Shown in pieces: positions 48,431 to 57,097 of a DNA stretch of 64,000 bases (position 1 is the stretch's first letter; each line of letters begins with the position of its first letter). The stretch lies in the NCBI GenBank assembly GCA_963769115.1, contig CAVYKN010000019.1:310001-374000 (forward strand), read 5' to 3'. The notes under the pieces were generated by a model, which was given only the letters and a program-made list of their open reading frames with translations, ran no database searches and was not told the origin of the DNA. The translations under genes and the position numbers were made by a program. The stretch is from DASTFY01 sp963769115 (GTDB lineage: Bacteria > Actinomycetota > Acidimicrobiia > Acidimicrobiales > Ilumatobacteraceae).

Positions 48431-49644
48431 TATTCGACGCGCAGGCCGGAGATGGCCCGGCTGATCACCAGGCGCTGGATCTCCGAGGTCCCTTCGAAGA
48501 TCGTGTAGATCTTGGCGTCCCGGTGCCAGCGCTCGACGGGGTACTCGCGCGTGTAGCCGTAGCCACCGAGGATCTGGATGGCCTGCTCGGTCGCCCAGAC
48601 CGCGACCTCGCCGGCCTTCAGCTTGGACATGGAGCCCTCCGCGTTGCGGTAGCCGCCGTTGCGGGCCAGCCACGCGGCGCGCCACACCAGCAGGCGGGCG
48701 GCGTCGATCTCCATGGCCATGTCGGCCAGCTTGAAGGCGACCGCCTGGTTCATGATGATCGGCCGGCCGAACGCCCGGCGCTCCTTGGCGTACTCGAGCG
48801 CGTACTCGTAGGCGGCGCGGGCGATACCGAGCGCCTGCGCGCCGACGGCGGGCCGGGTGGCCTCGAACGTGGACATCGCCGGCTGCTTCTCACCCGTGCT
48901 CTGCATCTCGCGGGCCCGGGCCAGCTTGGCGTCGAGCCGCTCCTTGCCGCCGAGCAGGCACCGGCCGGGCACCCGCACGTCGTCCAGCACGACCTCCGCG
49001 GTGTGGGAGGCCCGGATGCCGTGCTTCTTGTACTTCTGGCCCTGCGACAGGCCCTTCGTGCCGGGCGGGACGATGAACGAGGCCTGGCCGCGGCCCTTGA
49101 GCGCGGGATCCACCGCTGCCACGACGACGTGCACGTCTGCGATGCCACCGTTGGTGATCCACGCCTTGGTGCCGTTGAGCACCCACTCGTCGTTGGCCTC
49201 GTCGTAGACGGCCCGCGTCCGCAGCGAGGACACGTCAGAGCCGGCGTCGGGCTCTGAGACGCAGAAGGCGCCGAGCTTGACGTCGTCCGGCGTGCCGTAG
49301 CACTGGGGCACCCACTCCAGGGACTGCTCCGGCGTGCCGATGCCGAAGATGCCGGCTGCCGCGAGGGCCGAGCCGAAGATGGCCAGACCGATGCCGGCGT
49401 CCCCCCAGAACAGCTCTTCGAGGGCGACGGGCAGCGTCAGCCCGGTCGGGTCGCCCATGGCGTTCGCCATGAAGTCGAACCCGTACAGGCCGTTGCGGGC
49501 CGCCTCCTCCACGATGGGCCACGGGAACTCCTCCCGTTCGTCCCACTCGTGCGCGGCAGGCCGCACGACGTTCTCGGCGAAGTCGTGCACCCACTTCTGG
49601 ATCTGCTGCTGGTCCTCGTTGAGCTCGAGGGAGAAGTCGGCCAT
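48430..49644 (-). CDS. Acyl-CoA dehydrogenase
   Basis: A 404-residue flavoenzyme that oxidises acyl-CoA at C2-C3. It has the N-terminal helical domain (LNEDQQQIQKWVHDFAENVV), the central signature CVSEPDAGSDVSSLRTRA and WVLNGTKAWITNGG, which bind FAD and substrate, and the C-terminal signature QILGGYGYTREYPVERWHRD then AKIYTIFEGTSEIQRLVIS. The Glu in FEGTSEIQ is the catalytic base of the medium/short-chain family. Its TAG stop overlaps the tRNA-like segment by one base. No other fatty-acid genes adjoin. Confidence 0.95.
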   Translation of the reverse strand: MADFSLELNEDQQQIQKWVHDFAENVVRPAAHEWDEREEFPWPIVEEAARNGLYGFDFMANAMGDPTGLTLPVALEELFWGDAGIGLAIFGSALAAAGIFGIGTPEQSLEWVPQCYGTPDDVKLGAFCVSEPDAGSDVSSLRTRAVYDEANDEWVLNGTKAWITNGGIADVHVVVAAVDPALKGRGQASFIVPPGTKGLSQGQKYKKHGIRASHTAEVVLDDVRVPGRCLLGGKERLDAKLARAREMQSTGEKQPAMSTFEATRPAVGAQALGIARAAYEYALEYAKERRAFGRPIIMNQAVAFKLADMAMEIDAARLLVWRAAWLARNGGYRNAEGSMSKLKAGEVAVWATEQAIQILGGYGYTREYPVERWHRDAKIYTIFEGTSEIQRLVISRAISGLRVE

Positions 49645-49756
49645 GCCCGTAAGTTACCCATGAGTAACCTTCGCCACAACCTCGTCCGGAGGGTTACGGT
49701 CCGGCCCGGCTGGGCAGCGTCGCAGCAGCCAATCGCACGATCGAAGGGGGATTCTC

Positions 49757-51352
49757 GTGCCTCGTAGAACCCGTATCGCCACCGCCCTCACGGGAGTGGC
49801 CACCGCCGGACTGCTCGTCGCTCTCGTTCCCGGGAGCGCGTCAGGGCAGGCGACGGCCGCCGAGTCGGCCGAGAACGCACCGGCCGTGTGCAAGAACCGA
49901 CCGAACGACACAGTCCAAGACCTCTTGGAGTGCGTGACGGTCAACGGCGTCCGGTCGCACCTGGAGGCCTTCCAGCGCATCGCCGACAACACGGGCGGGA
50001 CGCGGGCGTCCGGGACGCCCGGGTACGACCGCTCGGTCGACTACGTGCTCAAGAAGCTCCGGCAGGCGGGCTATTCGCCCAGCGTGCAGCGGTTCGACTT
50101 CCCGTTCTTCGAGGAGCTCTCGCCGCCCGTGTTCGAGCAGACCGCCCCGACGGCGAGGACCTTCGTGCAGGACACGGACTTCGCCACGATGGACTTCTCG
50201 GGCAGCGGGGACGTGACCGCGCCTATCACTCCTGTCGACCTGCTCCTGCCTCCGGTCGGCGGCTCGACCAGCGGGTGCGAGCCCGCTGACTTCGCCGGGT
50301 TCCCGGCCGGCAACGTGGCGCTGATCCAGCGCGGCACGTGCGACTTCGTGGTCAAGGCCGCCAACGCCGAAGAGGCCGGCGCCTCAGCGGCGATCATCTT
50401 CAACGAGGGCAACATCGATCCCGATCGCACCGAGCTCCTCTTCGGGACCCTCGGCGAGCCCGGTGTGACGATCCCCGTCATCGGCACGACCTTCGCCCTG
50501 GGCGATGACCTGGCGAGCGGGCCGGCCACGGTACGTATCGTGACCGACACGTTCGGTGAGATTCGCAGCACGGCCAACGTGCTCGCTGACCTCCCCGGCA
50601 AGCGGCAGCGGGTCATCCAGGTCGGCGGCCACTTGGACTCCGTTCCCGCCGGCCCGGGCATCAACGACAACGGCACCGGCAGCGCCGCGATCCTCGAGCT
50701 GGCCGTCCAGATGGCCCACTCACACCCGATCAACACCGTGCGCTTCTCCTGGTGGGGTGCCGAGGAGGCCAACCTGGTCGGTTCGGACCTGTACGTGAAC
50801 AACCTGGCCGCCAACGCACCCCGGGAGCTCAACCGGATCAAGGCCTACCTGAACTTCGACATGGTCGGCTCGCCGAACTTCGCCCGCTTCATCTATGACG
50901 GCAACCAGTCCGAGTTCCCTGAGGATCTCGTGCCGGTGCCGCCTGGCTCGGACGAGATCGAGGCGCTCTTCGAGAAGTTCTACTCGGACCGTGGTCTGGC
51001 CTTCGAGGACACGGCCTTCGACGGCCGGAGCGACTACCAGGCCTTCGCCCTCGCCGGCATCCCGGCCGGCGGGCTGTTCACGGGCGCCGAGGACACCAAG
51101 ACGCCCGAGCAGGCCGCCCGCTACGGCGGTAACGCAGGCGAGGCCTTCGACCCGTGCTACCACCAGGAGTGCGACACGATCGGCAACTTCAACCGTGAGG
51201 TCCTGCGGCAGAACGCGGACGCCATCGCCTTCGCCACCTTCAAGCTGGCCACCGCCCGGGACGTGCCCGGCGAGGCCGCCTCGGCACTGGCCACCGCAGA
51301 GGCAGCCAGCCGCGACCGGACCGGGTTCAACCCGCACGCCGCAGCCGCCTGA
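49757..51352 (+). CDS. Secreted M28 family metallopeptidase with PA domain
   Basis: A 531-residue secreted aminopeptidase-like protein. GTG 49757 gives a signal peptide (TALTGVATAGLLVALVPGSA, then SGQA), with no lipobox. Residues 130-265 hold a protease-associated domain (GNVALIQRGTCDFVVKAANA). The M28 zinc core follows: GGHLDSVPAGPGINDNGTGS (His and Asp ligands), WWGAEEANLVGSD (catalytic Glu pair), FDMVGSPNF and YHQECDTI (last His). Relatives release N-terminal amino acids from peptides outside the cell. A ribosome-binding GAAGGGGGA precedes the start. Confidence 0.92.
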   Translation: MPRRTRIATALTGVATAGLLVALVPGSASGQATAAESAENAPAVCKNRPNDTVQDLLECVTVNGVRSHLEAFQRIADNTGGTRASGTPGYDRSVDYVLKKLRQAGYSPSVQRFDFPFFEELSPPVFEQTAPTARTFVQDTDFATMDFSGSGDVTAPITPVDLLLPPVGGSTSGCEPADFAGFPAGNVALIQRGTCDFVVKAANAEEAGASAAIIFNEGNIDPDRTELLFGTLGEPGVTIPVIGTTFALGDDLASGPATVRIVTDTFGEIRSTANVLADLPGKRQRVIQVGGHLDSVPAGPGINDNGTGSAAILELAVQMAHSHPINTVRFSWWGAEEANLVGSDLYVNNLAANAPRELNRIKAYLNFDMVGSPNFARFIYDGNQSEFPEDLVPVPPGSDEIEALFEKFYSDRGLAFEDTAFDGRSDYQAFALAGIPAGGLFTGAEDTKTPEQAARYGGNAGEAFDPCYHQECDTIGNFNREVLRQNADAIAFATFKLATARDVPGEAASALATAEAASRDRTGFNPHAAAA

Positions 51353-51370
51353 CCGACCGAGCTCTCGTCG

Positions 51371-51419
51371 GCTCCTCGCCGTCCGGGTCTGACCAGCTCA
51401 GACCGGGATGGCGAGGAGC
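51371..51419. terminator. Large bidirectional stem-loop between convergent genes
   Basis: GCTCCTCGCC (51371-51380) pairs perfectly with GGCGAGGAGC (51410-51419). Inside, GGTCTGA (51386-51392) pairs with TCAGACC (51398-51404) around CCAGC. The right half lies within the last codons of the acyltransferase gene, whose stop is at 51398-51400. It can terminate both the M28 and acyltransferase transcripts. Confidence 0.75.
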
Positions 51420-53392
51420 TGGGGAGCGATCTTCTCGAACACCAGCCCGGCCCCTGGCCGGTAGTAGTGCACGCCGTCCCACCGGTAGCCGAGGTCGGTG
51501 GCGATGGCCTCGTCCTCGCACCACTCCGTGGGGCCGGAGACGAAGGTCACGGTGGCCGGGTTGGCCTCCGCGACCTGCCGGAACAGGTCGTTCAGGTGCC
51601 CAGTGCGGTCCTCGTCGCCCCGCTCGGGCAGCGCCACGAGGCCGCCGCCGTCGACCGGCTCGTAGCAGGGGATCTCCAACAGCGCGACCTTGCTGCCGGC
51701 GTAGACCAGGGCATCGATGCCCCGCTGCAGTTGGGTGGTCACGTAGGTGTCGTGCTCCGGCGTGCCGAACTGGAGCAGACCTTCGTCACGGGCGAGGTCG
51801 AACACGTCCCAGGCGCCGAGGACGACGAGGGTGATCTGAGCCTGACCGTCCGCCGCGGCCTCCGCCCACTCTTGCGGCCAGCCCTCGCAGTTGCCGAAGA
51901 CCCGTCGGAAGTTGGCCGCGGTGCTGATGGACCCTTCGTCGTAGAGGCCACAGCCGTCGAGGGCCCCGTCGTCGAGGTCGAGGGTCGAACCCAGTCCCTT
52001 CGGCGCGTTCTTGAGCAGGGCGGTGGCCTGCGAGTCACCGACGACCGTGACGCGGCGCGGGAGGTTGGGCGGAAGCGTGCCCACCGCGGCCCCGCTGGCC
52101 GTCGCACCGGCGTCGGCGGCCACGGGCGCCACCTCTTCGAGCGCGCCACCGACCGGGGCGACGAACTCCTGCTCGGCGCCTCCGGTCGTCAGGTCGACGG
52201 GATCGGCGGTGGCGACCCGGCTACCGACGACGCCGACGGACAGGAGCGCCGCCATGACGCCCACCGTGACCCAGCCGCGGGCCCGCGCACGGAGGTCATG
52301 GTCGGCCCGCCACTCGCGGATCCATCGCATGGCCGAGCCGTCCCTGACCGGCCGCTCGACCAGCCGGAAGCTGAGCTCGGTCAACGCGAACGTGACGGCG
52401 ACCCTGAGCCAGAACCGCACCGAGCTGTTCATCCAGGGGTAGTCCTGCTGACGCGTCACCATGAACACCGGCCAGTGCCACAGGTACAGCCCGTAGCTGC
52501 GCGAGCCGAGCCAGCGCAGGAACGGCAGCGAGAGGGCGGCGCGGAACGTCGCCGCCCCCGGGTGGACCGAGATCGCCACGACAGCGATCGACAGCAGCGC
52601 GACGACGAGGAACCCGCCGCGGTAGAGGTAGGTGCCGTCCTCGCCCCAGCGCAGCATCACGAACACGAGCAGCACGAGTGAGGCCCAGCCGGCGGCGTCG
52701 AGGCCGGGCAGGTGCCAGCGCCTGGCCTGCGGCCACCGCCACGGTGTCCACACCATCGCCGTCGCGGCCCCGATCAGCAGCCCCGAGATGCGGGTGTCCG
52801 TGCCGAAGTAGGCGCGGGAGGCGTCGGCGCCGGGATCGAAGACGACGGCCATCCACACGGTCGACGCCAGCGCGGCGAGCAGCACCGGCACCACCAGGCG
52901 CTCGACGCGGCCCCGCACGAGACCGATGGCCACCACGAACACCAACGGCCAGAGCAGGTACCACTGCTCCTCGACGGCGAGCGACCAGAGGTGGCGCAGC
53001 AGCGGGGGACGGCCGAGAGCCTCGAAGTAGCTCTGGTTGCTGGCGATCAACCACCAGTTGGTGGAGTAGGTGGCGGCGGCGACCACGTCCGTGCGCAGCC
53101 GGTAGAGGGCGTCGGGCACGAACGCCGCCGCGTACGCGCAGGTCACGATCAGCATCGCGAACAGCGCCGGCAGGAGGCGCTTGGCCCGCCTCAGCCAGAA
53201 CCGCTTGAGGTCCGTCGTCATCGTGCCCCGCCGCTCCTCGAGGAGGAGGGACGTGATCAGGTAGCCGCTGACGACGAAGAAGACGTCGACCCCGAGGAAG
53301 CCGCCCGGGATCCAACGCATGTCGGCGTGGTAGAGGAGCACCGCGAGGACGGCGATGGCGCGGATGCCGTCGAGCGACGGTTGATAGCCCAT
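51398..53392 (-). CDS. OafA/YrhL-type acyltransferase with C-terminal SGNH domain
   Basis: A 664-residue membrane O-acyltransferase. Residues 1-360 are the acyltransferase-3 domain with about ten helices: SLDGIRAIAVLAVLLYHADM (catalytic His), GVDVFFVVSGYLITSLLLEE and HLWSLAVEEQWYLLWPLVFV. An Ala/Val-rich linker leads to the SGNH domain outside the membrane, with TVVGDSQATALL (nucleophile Ser of GDS) near residue 450 and RWDGVHYYRPGA (Asp-His pair) near 645. Such two-part proteins acetylate or acylate peptidoglycan, lipopolysaccharide or teichoic-type polymers. Confidence 0.92.
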   Translation of the reverse strand: MGYQPSLDGIRAIAVLAVLLYHADMRWIPGGFLGVDVFFVVSGYLITSLLLEERRGTMTTDLKRFWLRRAKRLLPALFAMLIVTCAYAAAFVPDALYRLRTDVVAAATYSTNWWLIASNQSYFEALGRPPLLRHLWSLAVEEQWYLLWPLVFVVAIGLVRGRVERLVVPVLLAALASTVWMAVVFDPGADASRAYFGTDTRISGLLIGAATAMVWTPWRWPQARRWHLPGLDAAGWASLVLLVFVMLRWGEDGTYLYRGGFLVVALLSIAVVAISVHPGAATFRAALSLPFLRWLGSRSYGLYLWHWPVFMVTRQQDYPWMNSSVRFWLRVAVTFALTELSFRLVERPVRDGSAMRWIREWRADHDLRARARGWVTVGVMAALLSVGVVGSRVATADPVDLTTGGAEQEFVAPVGGALEEVAPVAADAGATASGAAVGTLPPNLPRRVTVVGDSQATALLKNAPKGLGSTLDLDDGALDGCGLYDEGSISTAANFRRVFGNCEGWPQEWAEAAADGQAQITLVVLGAWDVFDLARDEGLLQFGTPEHDTYVTTQLQRGIDALVYAGSKVALLEIPCYEPVDGGGLVALPERGDEDRTGHLNDLFRQVAEANPATVTFVSGPTEWCEDEAIATDLGYRWDGVHYYRPGAGLVFEKIAPQLLAIPV

Positions 53393-53504
53393 CGCGCCCG
53401 GCGCGGGGGCGCGACGACGGGCGCGGCGTGCGCTTCTGCCGGGGATCGGACCGTCTGCACCATCGGGAAGTCTCGTCGCCCACCCGGGCCACTGGGCGGA
53501 CCCG

Positions 53505-54725
53505 TCAAGCCGACGAGGCTACCGCCAGGGACGACTGGGCCCGCGTGAGCAGCCCGAGCGCGACGAGCGTGAGAGCGGCTCCGGCCACGTACGGCGCGGG
53601 CACCCCGACCGCCTGGAAGAGGGCGCCGGCCACGATCGGGCCCACGATGCGCCCCAGGCTCTGCCAGCGCTGCTGGAAGCCCAGCGCCTCACCCCGTTCC
53701 GCATCTGGGGCGCGGTCGGCCACGGTGGCGGCCAGGTTCGGGATGGCCAGGCCCTGTCCGAGCGTCAGGAGCGCGAGGGAGGGCACGAGGAGGAGCCAGC
53801 TGTGGGTCAGCGACAGCAGGCAGAGTCCCAGCGCGTTGCACACGAGGCCGATCTGGAGGGCACCGAGCGGACCGAACCGGTCGCTGGCCGGACCCACCAG
53901 CCGGATCTGGACCAGCACGAGCAGGAGACCGACCCCCAGGAAGATCAGCGCCACCGGGCCCTCGGTCAGGCCGAACCGGCGGTCGGCGAAGAGCGAGAAG
54001 GTGGTCTCGAAGCCGCTGAACGCGCAGATGGCGGTGAACCCGACAAGAGCCAGGACCCAGATGCGGGTGAGGGTCGGGCGTGACGATGATTCCCGAGCAG
54101 GTTCGGCCGCGCGGGCCGCCGCCTCTTGTTCGTGCCTCGGTTCGTGCCGGCGCAACGTCTCGGGGAGGCGGCGGATGGCGATGAGCCCGTTGACCAGGGC
54201 GACGGTCCCGGCCACCACGAACGGGACGTGCGGCCCGCCGAGCGACGCCAGACCGCCGACGGCCGGGCCGACGACGAAGCCCACGCCGAACGCGGCGCTG
54301 AGCATGCCCAGGAGCCGGGGGCGATCCTCCGGTGAGGCCAGATCCGTCACCGCGCCCTGGGCGACGGCCACGCTGCCACCCGATGCGCCGTCGATGATCC
54401 GGCCCACGAACAGGACCCACAGCGCGCCGGCGGCACCGGTGAGGAAGCTTCCCGCCGCCGTCCCGAACAGCGACAGCAGGAGGACCGGCTTGCGGCCGAT
54501 GCGGTCGGAGAGCCGGCCGAGGAGCGGGGCGCACACGAACTGAGCAGCGGAGAACGAGGCCACCAGCAGACCGACCTCGAAGCCGCTGGCGCCGAAGCGT
54601 TCGGCATACCGGCCCAGGATCGGCACCACGATGCCGAAGCCCACGAGATCGAGGGCGACCGTCGTCCAGATGATCCAGAACCCGGCCGGGTAGCCGGGTG
54701 AGGAGCCGTGGCGGCGGGCGAGCAC
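53505..54725 (-). CDS. MFS transporter (TetA/DHA1-like drug exporter type)
   Basis: A membrane exporter of 406 residues with 12 helices. LVGFGIVVPILGRYAERFGA, then APLLGRLSDRIGRKPVLLLS, which is the loop 2-3 motif GxLSDRxGRK, and VGPAVGGLASLGGPHVPFVV are typical of the TetA/MdtG group. The middle loop (about residues 180-205) is rich in Glu, Arg and Ala. GTG 54725 is preferred; a TTG at 54734 is possible, and longer upstream reading overlaps cysS sequence. It may export antibiotics or metabolites. Confidence 0.85.
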   Translation of the reverse strand: MLARRHGSSPGYPAGFWIIWTTVALDLVGFGIVVPILGRYAERFGASGFEVGLLVASFSAAQFVCAPLLGRLSDRIGRKPVLLLSLFGTAAGSFLTGAAGALWVLFVGRIIDGASGGSVAVAQGAVTDLASPEDRPRLLGMLSAAFGVGFVVGPAVGGLASLGGPHVPFVVAGTVALVNGLIAIRRLPETLRRHEPRHEQEAAARAAEPARESSSRPTLTRIWVLALVGFTAICAFSGFETTFSLFADRRFGLTEGPVALIFLGVGLLLVLVQIRLVGPASDRFGPLGALQIGLVCNALGLCLLSLTHSWLLLVPSLALLTLGQGLAIPNLAATVADRAPDAERGEALGFQQRWQSLGRIVGPIVAGALFQAVGVPAPYVAGAALTLVALGLLTRAQSSLAVASSA

Positions 54726-54783
54726 AGCGCTCAAGCGTGATGCGGGACCGCGAGGGTGGGCAAGTCCGTGATCAGGTCCGCGA

Positions 54784-56154
54784 TCAGACCGGCCGGCCGC
54801 GACGCACGCTGGTGCCGTCCTTCGTGGTCTCGACCACCCAGCCGTCGCTCTGGAGCGCGGCCCGCAGCTCGTCGGCGATGGCGAAGTCACGCTCGGCCCG
54901 AGCGGCGTCGAGCGCCTTGGCGCGGGCCGCGACCTCCTCAGGGATCTCGTCCTCGGCTCGGGGCACGAGGCCGATCGCCCCGCCCATCGACCAGACCGAC
55001 GCCACGAGGGGCGCCGCCGCAGCGTCGTCCCCCTGGTCGAGCAGGCTGTTGGCGCTGGACACGGCGTCGAACAGCACGGCCATGGCGCCGGGGGTGTCGA
55101 GGTCGTCGTCCATCCGGGCGGCGAAGGCGTTCAGCGTCGCGGGGTCGGGTTCTGCGTCAGGAAGCGTGGCCGTACGGCGGGCCAGGGCGTCGATCCGGTC
55201 CAGCGACCGGACCGCTGCTTCCAGCCGGTCCGGTCCGATCCGCACGGGCGAGCGGTAGTGGGCCTGCAGGAGGACCATCCGGAAGGCGCGGCCGTCGACC
55301 CGCTCGAGCAGGTCCAGCAGGTTCTCGAAGTTGCCCAACGACTTGGACATCTTCTCGCCCGTCTCGTCGACGACGAAGGCGTGGTGCATCCAGTGGCCCG
55401 CGAACCCCTTGCCGAGCGCCACCGCCTGGGCCCGTTCGTTCTCGTGGTGCGGGAACTTGAGATCGAGCCCGCCGCTGTGGAGGTCGAACCCCTCCCCCAA
55501 CAGGTCGAGGGCCATCACGACGCACTCCGTGTGCCAGCCCGGACGGCCCTCGCCCCACGGTGACGGCCAGCTCGGCTCCCCGGGCTTGGCCAGCTTCCAG
55601 AGGGCGAAGTCGGCCGGGTCGTGCTTCTGCTCGGCGCCGTAGACCTCGCGGTCGCCGCCGCCGGCCAGCATCTGATCGAGCGACTGGTGGGCGAGCAGGC
55701 CGTAGTCCTCGATGGAACGGACGTCGAGGTAGACGCCGTCATCGGTGGGATAGGCGCGCCCGATCTCGACGAGCTGGCCGATCATCGCCACCATCAGCTC
55801 GACGTAGTCGGTGGCACGGGGGATGTCGGTCGGGGGCTCGACGCCGATCCCTTCCATGGCCTGGAACCAGACCGCCTCGCAGCGGGAGGCGATCTCGGCC
55901 GCGTCCCGGCCTTCGCGCTGGGCGCGGGCGATGATCTTGTCGTCGATGTCGGTGATGTTCGATACGAGGCGGACACCCAGGCCCGACCACTCGAGGTAGC
56001 GGCGGAGGACGTCGTAGGTGAGCGTCGCCCGGCCGTGGCCCAGGTGGGGAGGGCCGTAGACGGTGGGTCCGCACAGGTAGATGTCCACCTGACCGGGCCG
56101 GCGCAGCGCCAGCTCCCGGACCTCGCCGGCGGCCGTGTCGTACAGGCGGAGCAC
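54784..56154 (-). CDS. cysS: Cysteinyl-tRNA synthetase
   Basis: A class I synthetase of 456 residues. VDIYLCGPTVYGPPHLGHGR holds the zinc-binding Cys and the HIGH-type motif; HTECVVMALDLLGEGFDLHS and HSGGLDLKFPHHENE supply the remaining zinc ligands; KMSKSLGNF is the KMSKS loop; the C-terminal DALR-type helical domain follows. The related MshC mycothiol ligase lacks the C-terminal part and is shorter, so CysS is the better fit. GTG 56154 begins VLRLYDTAAGEVREL as in the family; an upstream ATG would add an unsupported leader. Confidence 0.93.
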   Translation of the reverse strand: MLRLYDTAAGEVRELALRRPGQVDIYLCGPTVYGPPHLGHGRATLTYDVLRRYLEWSGLGVRLVSNITDIDDKIIARAQREGRDAAEIASRCEAVWFQAMEGIGVEPPTDIPRATDYVELMVAMIGQLVEIGRAYPTDDGVYLDVRSIEDYGLLAHQSLDQMLAGGGDREVYGAEQKHDPADFALWKLAKPGEPSWPSPWGEGRPGWHTECVVMALDLLGEGFDLHSGGLDLKFPHHENERAQAVALGKGFAGHWMHHAFVVDETGEKMSKSLGNFENLLDLLERVDGRAFRMVLLQAHYRSPVRIGPDRLEAAVRSLDRIDALARRTATLPDAEPDPATLNAFAARMDDDLDTPGAMAVLFDAVSSANSLLDQGDDAAAAPLVASVWSMGGAIGLVPRAEDEIPEEVAARAKALDAARAERDFAIADELRAALQSDGWVVETTKDGTSVRRGRPV

Positions 56155-56313
56155 CCGGGCAGCGTAGGCGGCGCTCGTCCGGCGAATCGGCGGCGATTCG
56201 CCGGACGAGCGATGTCCAGGAGAAACAGGCATCCGGGTCCCGCCGCTGTTTCGTACTAAATGCGTCTGGATACGGCGCCGTCCTCCGGCGCCCCGACTCG
56301 AAGGGACCCGACC

Positions 56314-57025
56314 ATGAAGCAATCCCGTGCGAAGCGGACCTTGGCCCGGCTGGGCCTGGTGACCGCGCTGGCCGTCACAGCCGGCACGGCCACCACCGCG
56401 GTGCAGGCGTCCGCCGACACCGCACAGGCCGTCCGCCCTGGCCTCGATCACGCTCGTCCACGGCATCCCCGACCTGCCGGTCGACATCTACGTGAACGGC
56501 GGCGCACCCGTGGAGGACGTCGTCTTCACCACCGTGGCCACCGTGCCCGGCCAGAAGGGCGTGAACAACGTCGAGATCCGGCCGGCCAACGCCCCGCCCC
56601 GCAGCGCCCCGGTCCTGGCCCGCTCGTTCTACCTGAAGGAGAACCAGAGCAAGTCGGTGGTCGCCCACCTGAGCGAGTCCGGCAAGCCGAAGATCACGGT
56701 CTTCGCGAACGACCAGTCGCCGCTGGGCGCCGGTACGGCCCGGGTGACCGTGCGGCACACCGCCGCCGCCCCGGCCGTCGACATCGTGGCCGACAACTCC
56801 CTCACCCTGTTCGCCGGCCTTCGGAACCCGCGCCAGGGCAAGGCCGACGTCCCGGCCGCCACCTACCTGATCGACGTCCGCGCCGCCGGCACCTCGACCG
56901 CCGTGCTCGATGACGCACCGGTCGACCTCGCCGCCGGCACCAACACCATCGTCTACGCCATCGGCGACCTCGCCGGCGGATCGTTCACGGTGGCCGCGGA
57001 GGTCCTTTCCGTCCGTCCCTTCTGA
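56314..57025 (+). CDS. Secreted DUF4397 domain protein (one frameshift)
   Basis: About 237 residues. ATG 56314 gives a signal peptide (KRTLARLGLVTALAVTAGTA). After a frame break near 56440 the DUF4397 domain begins SITLVHGIPDLPVDIYVNGG and continues with VTVRHTAAAPAVDIVADNSL and AATYLIDVRAAGTSTAVLDD, a two-part beta-sandwich. These proteins occur at the surface or outside actinobacterial cells; their function is unknown. A strong hairpin follows the stop. The gap 56155-56313 before it holds no gene. Confidence 0.8.
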
Positions 57026-57036
57026 GCGAAGCGCAC

Positions 57037-57072
57037 CCGGAGGCCCGGCCGAATGACTGGCCGGGCCTCCGG
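57037..57072. terminator. 14-bp perfect stem-loop after the DUF4397 gene
   Basis: CCGGAGGCCCGGCC (57037-57050) and GGCCGGGCCTCCGG (57059-57072) pair without mismatch around an 8-base loop. It starts 12 bases after the stop and ends 26 bases before valS. There is no T-run, as is common at high GC. Confidence 0.85.
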
Positions 57073-57097
57073 CGCGCTCGGGTACCGTCATGGACCC

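Noticed and set aside
54784..56154. MshC (mycothiol ligase) instead of CysS
   Set aside because: The full C-terminal domain and family-typical length favour cysteinyl-tRNA synthetase.
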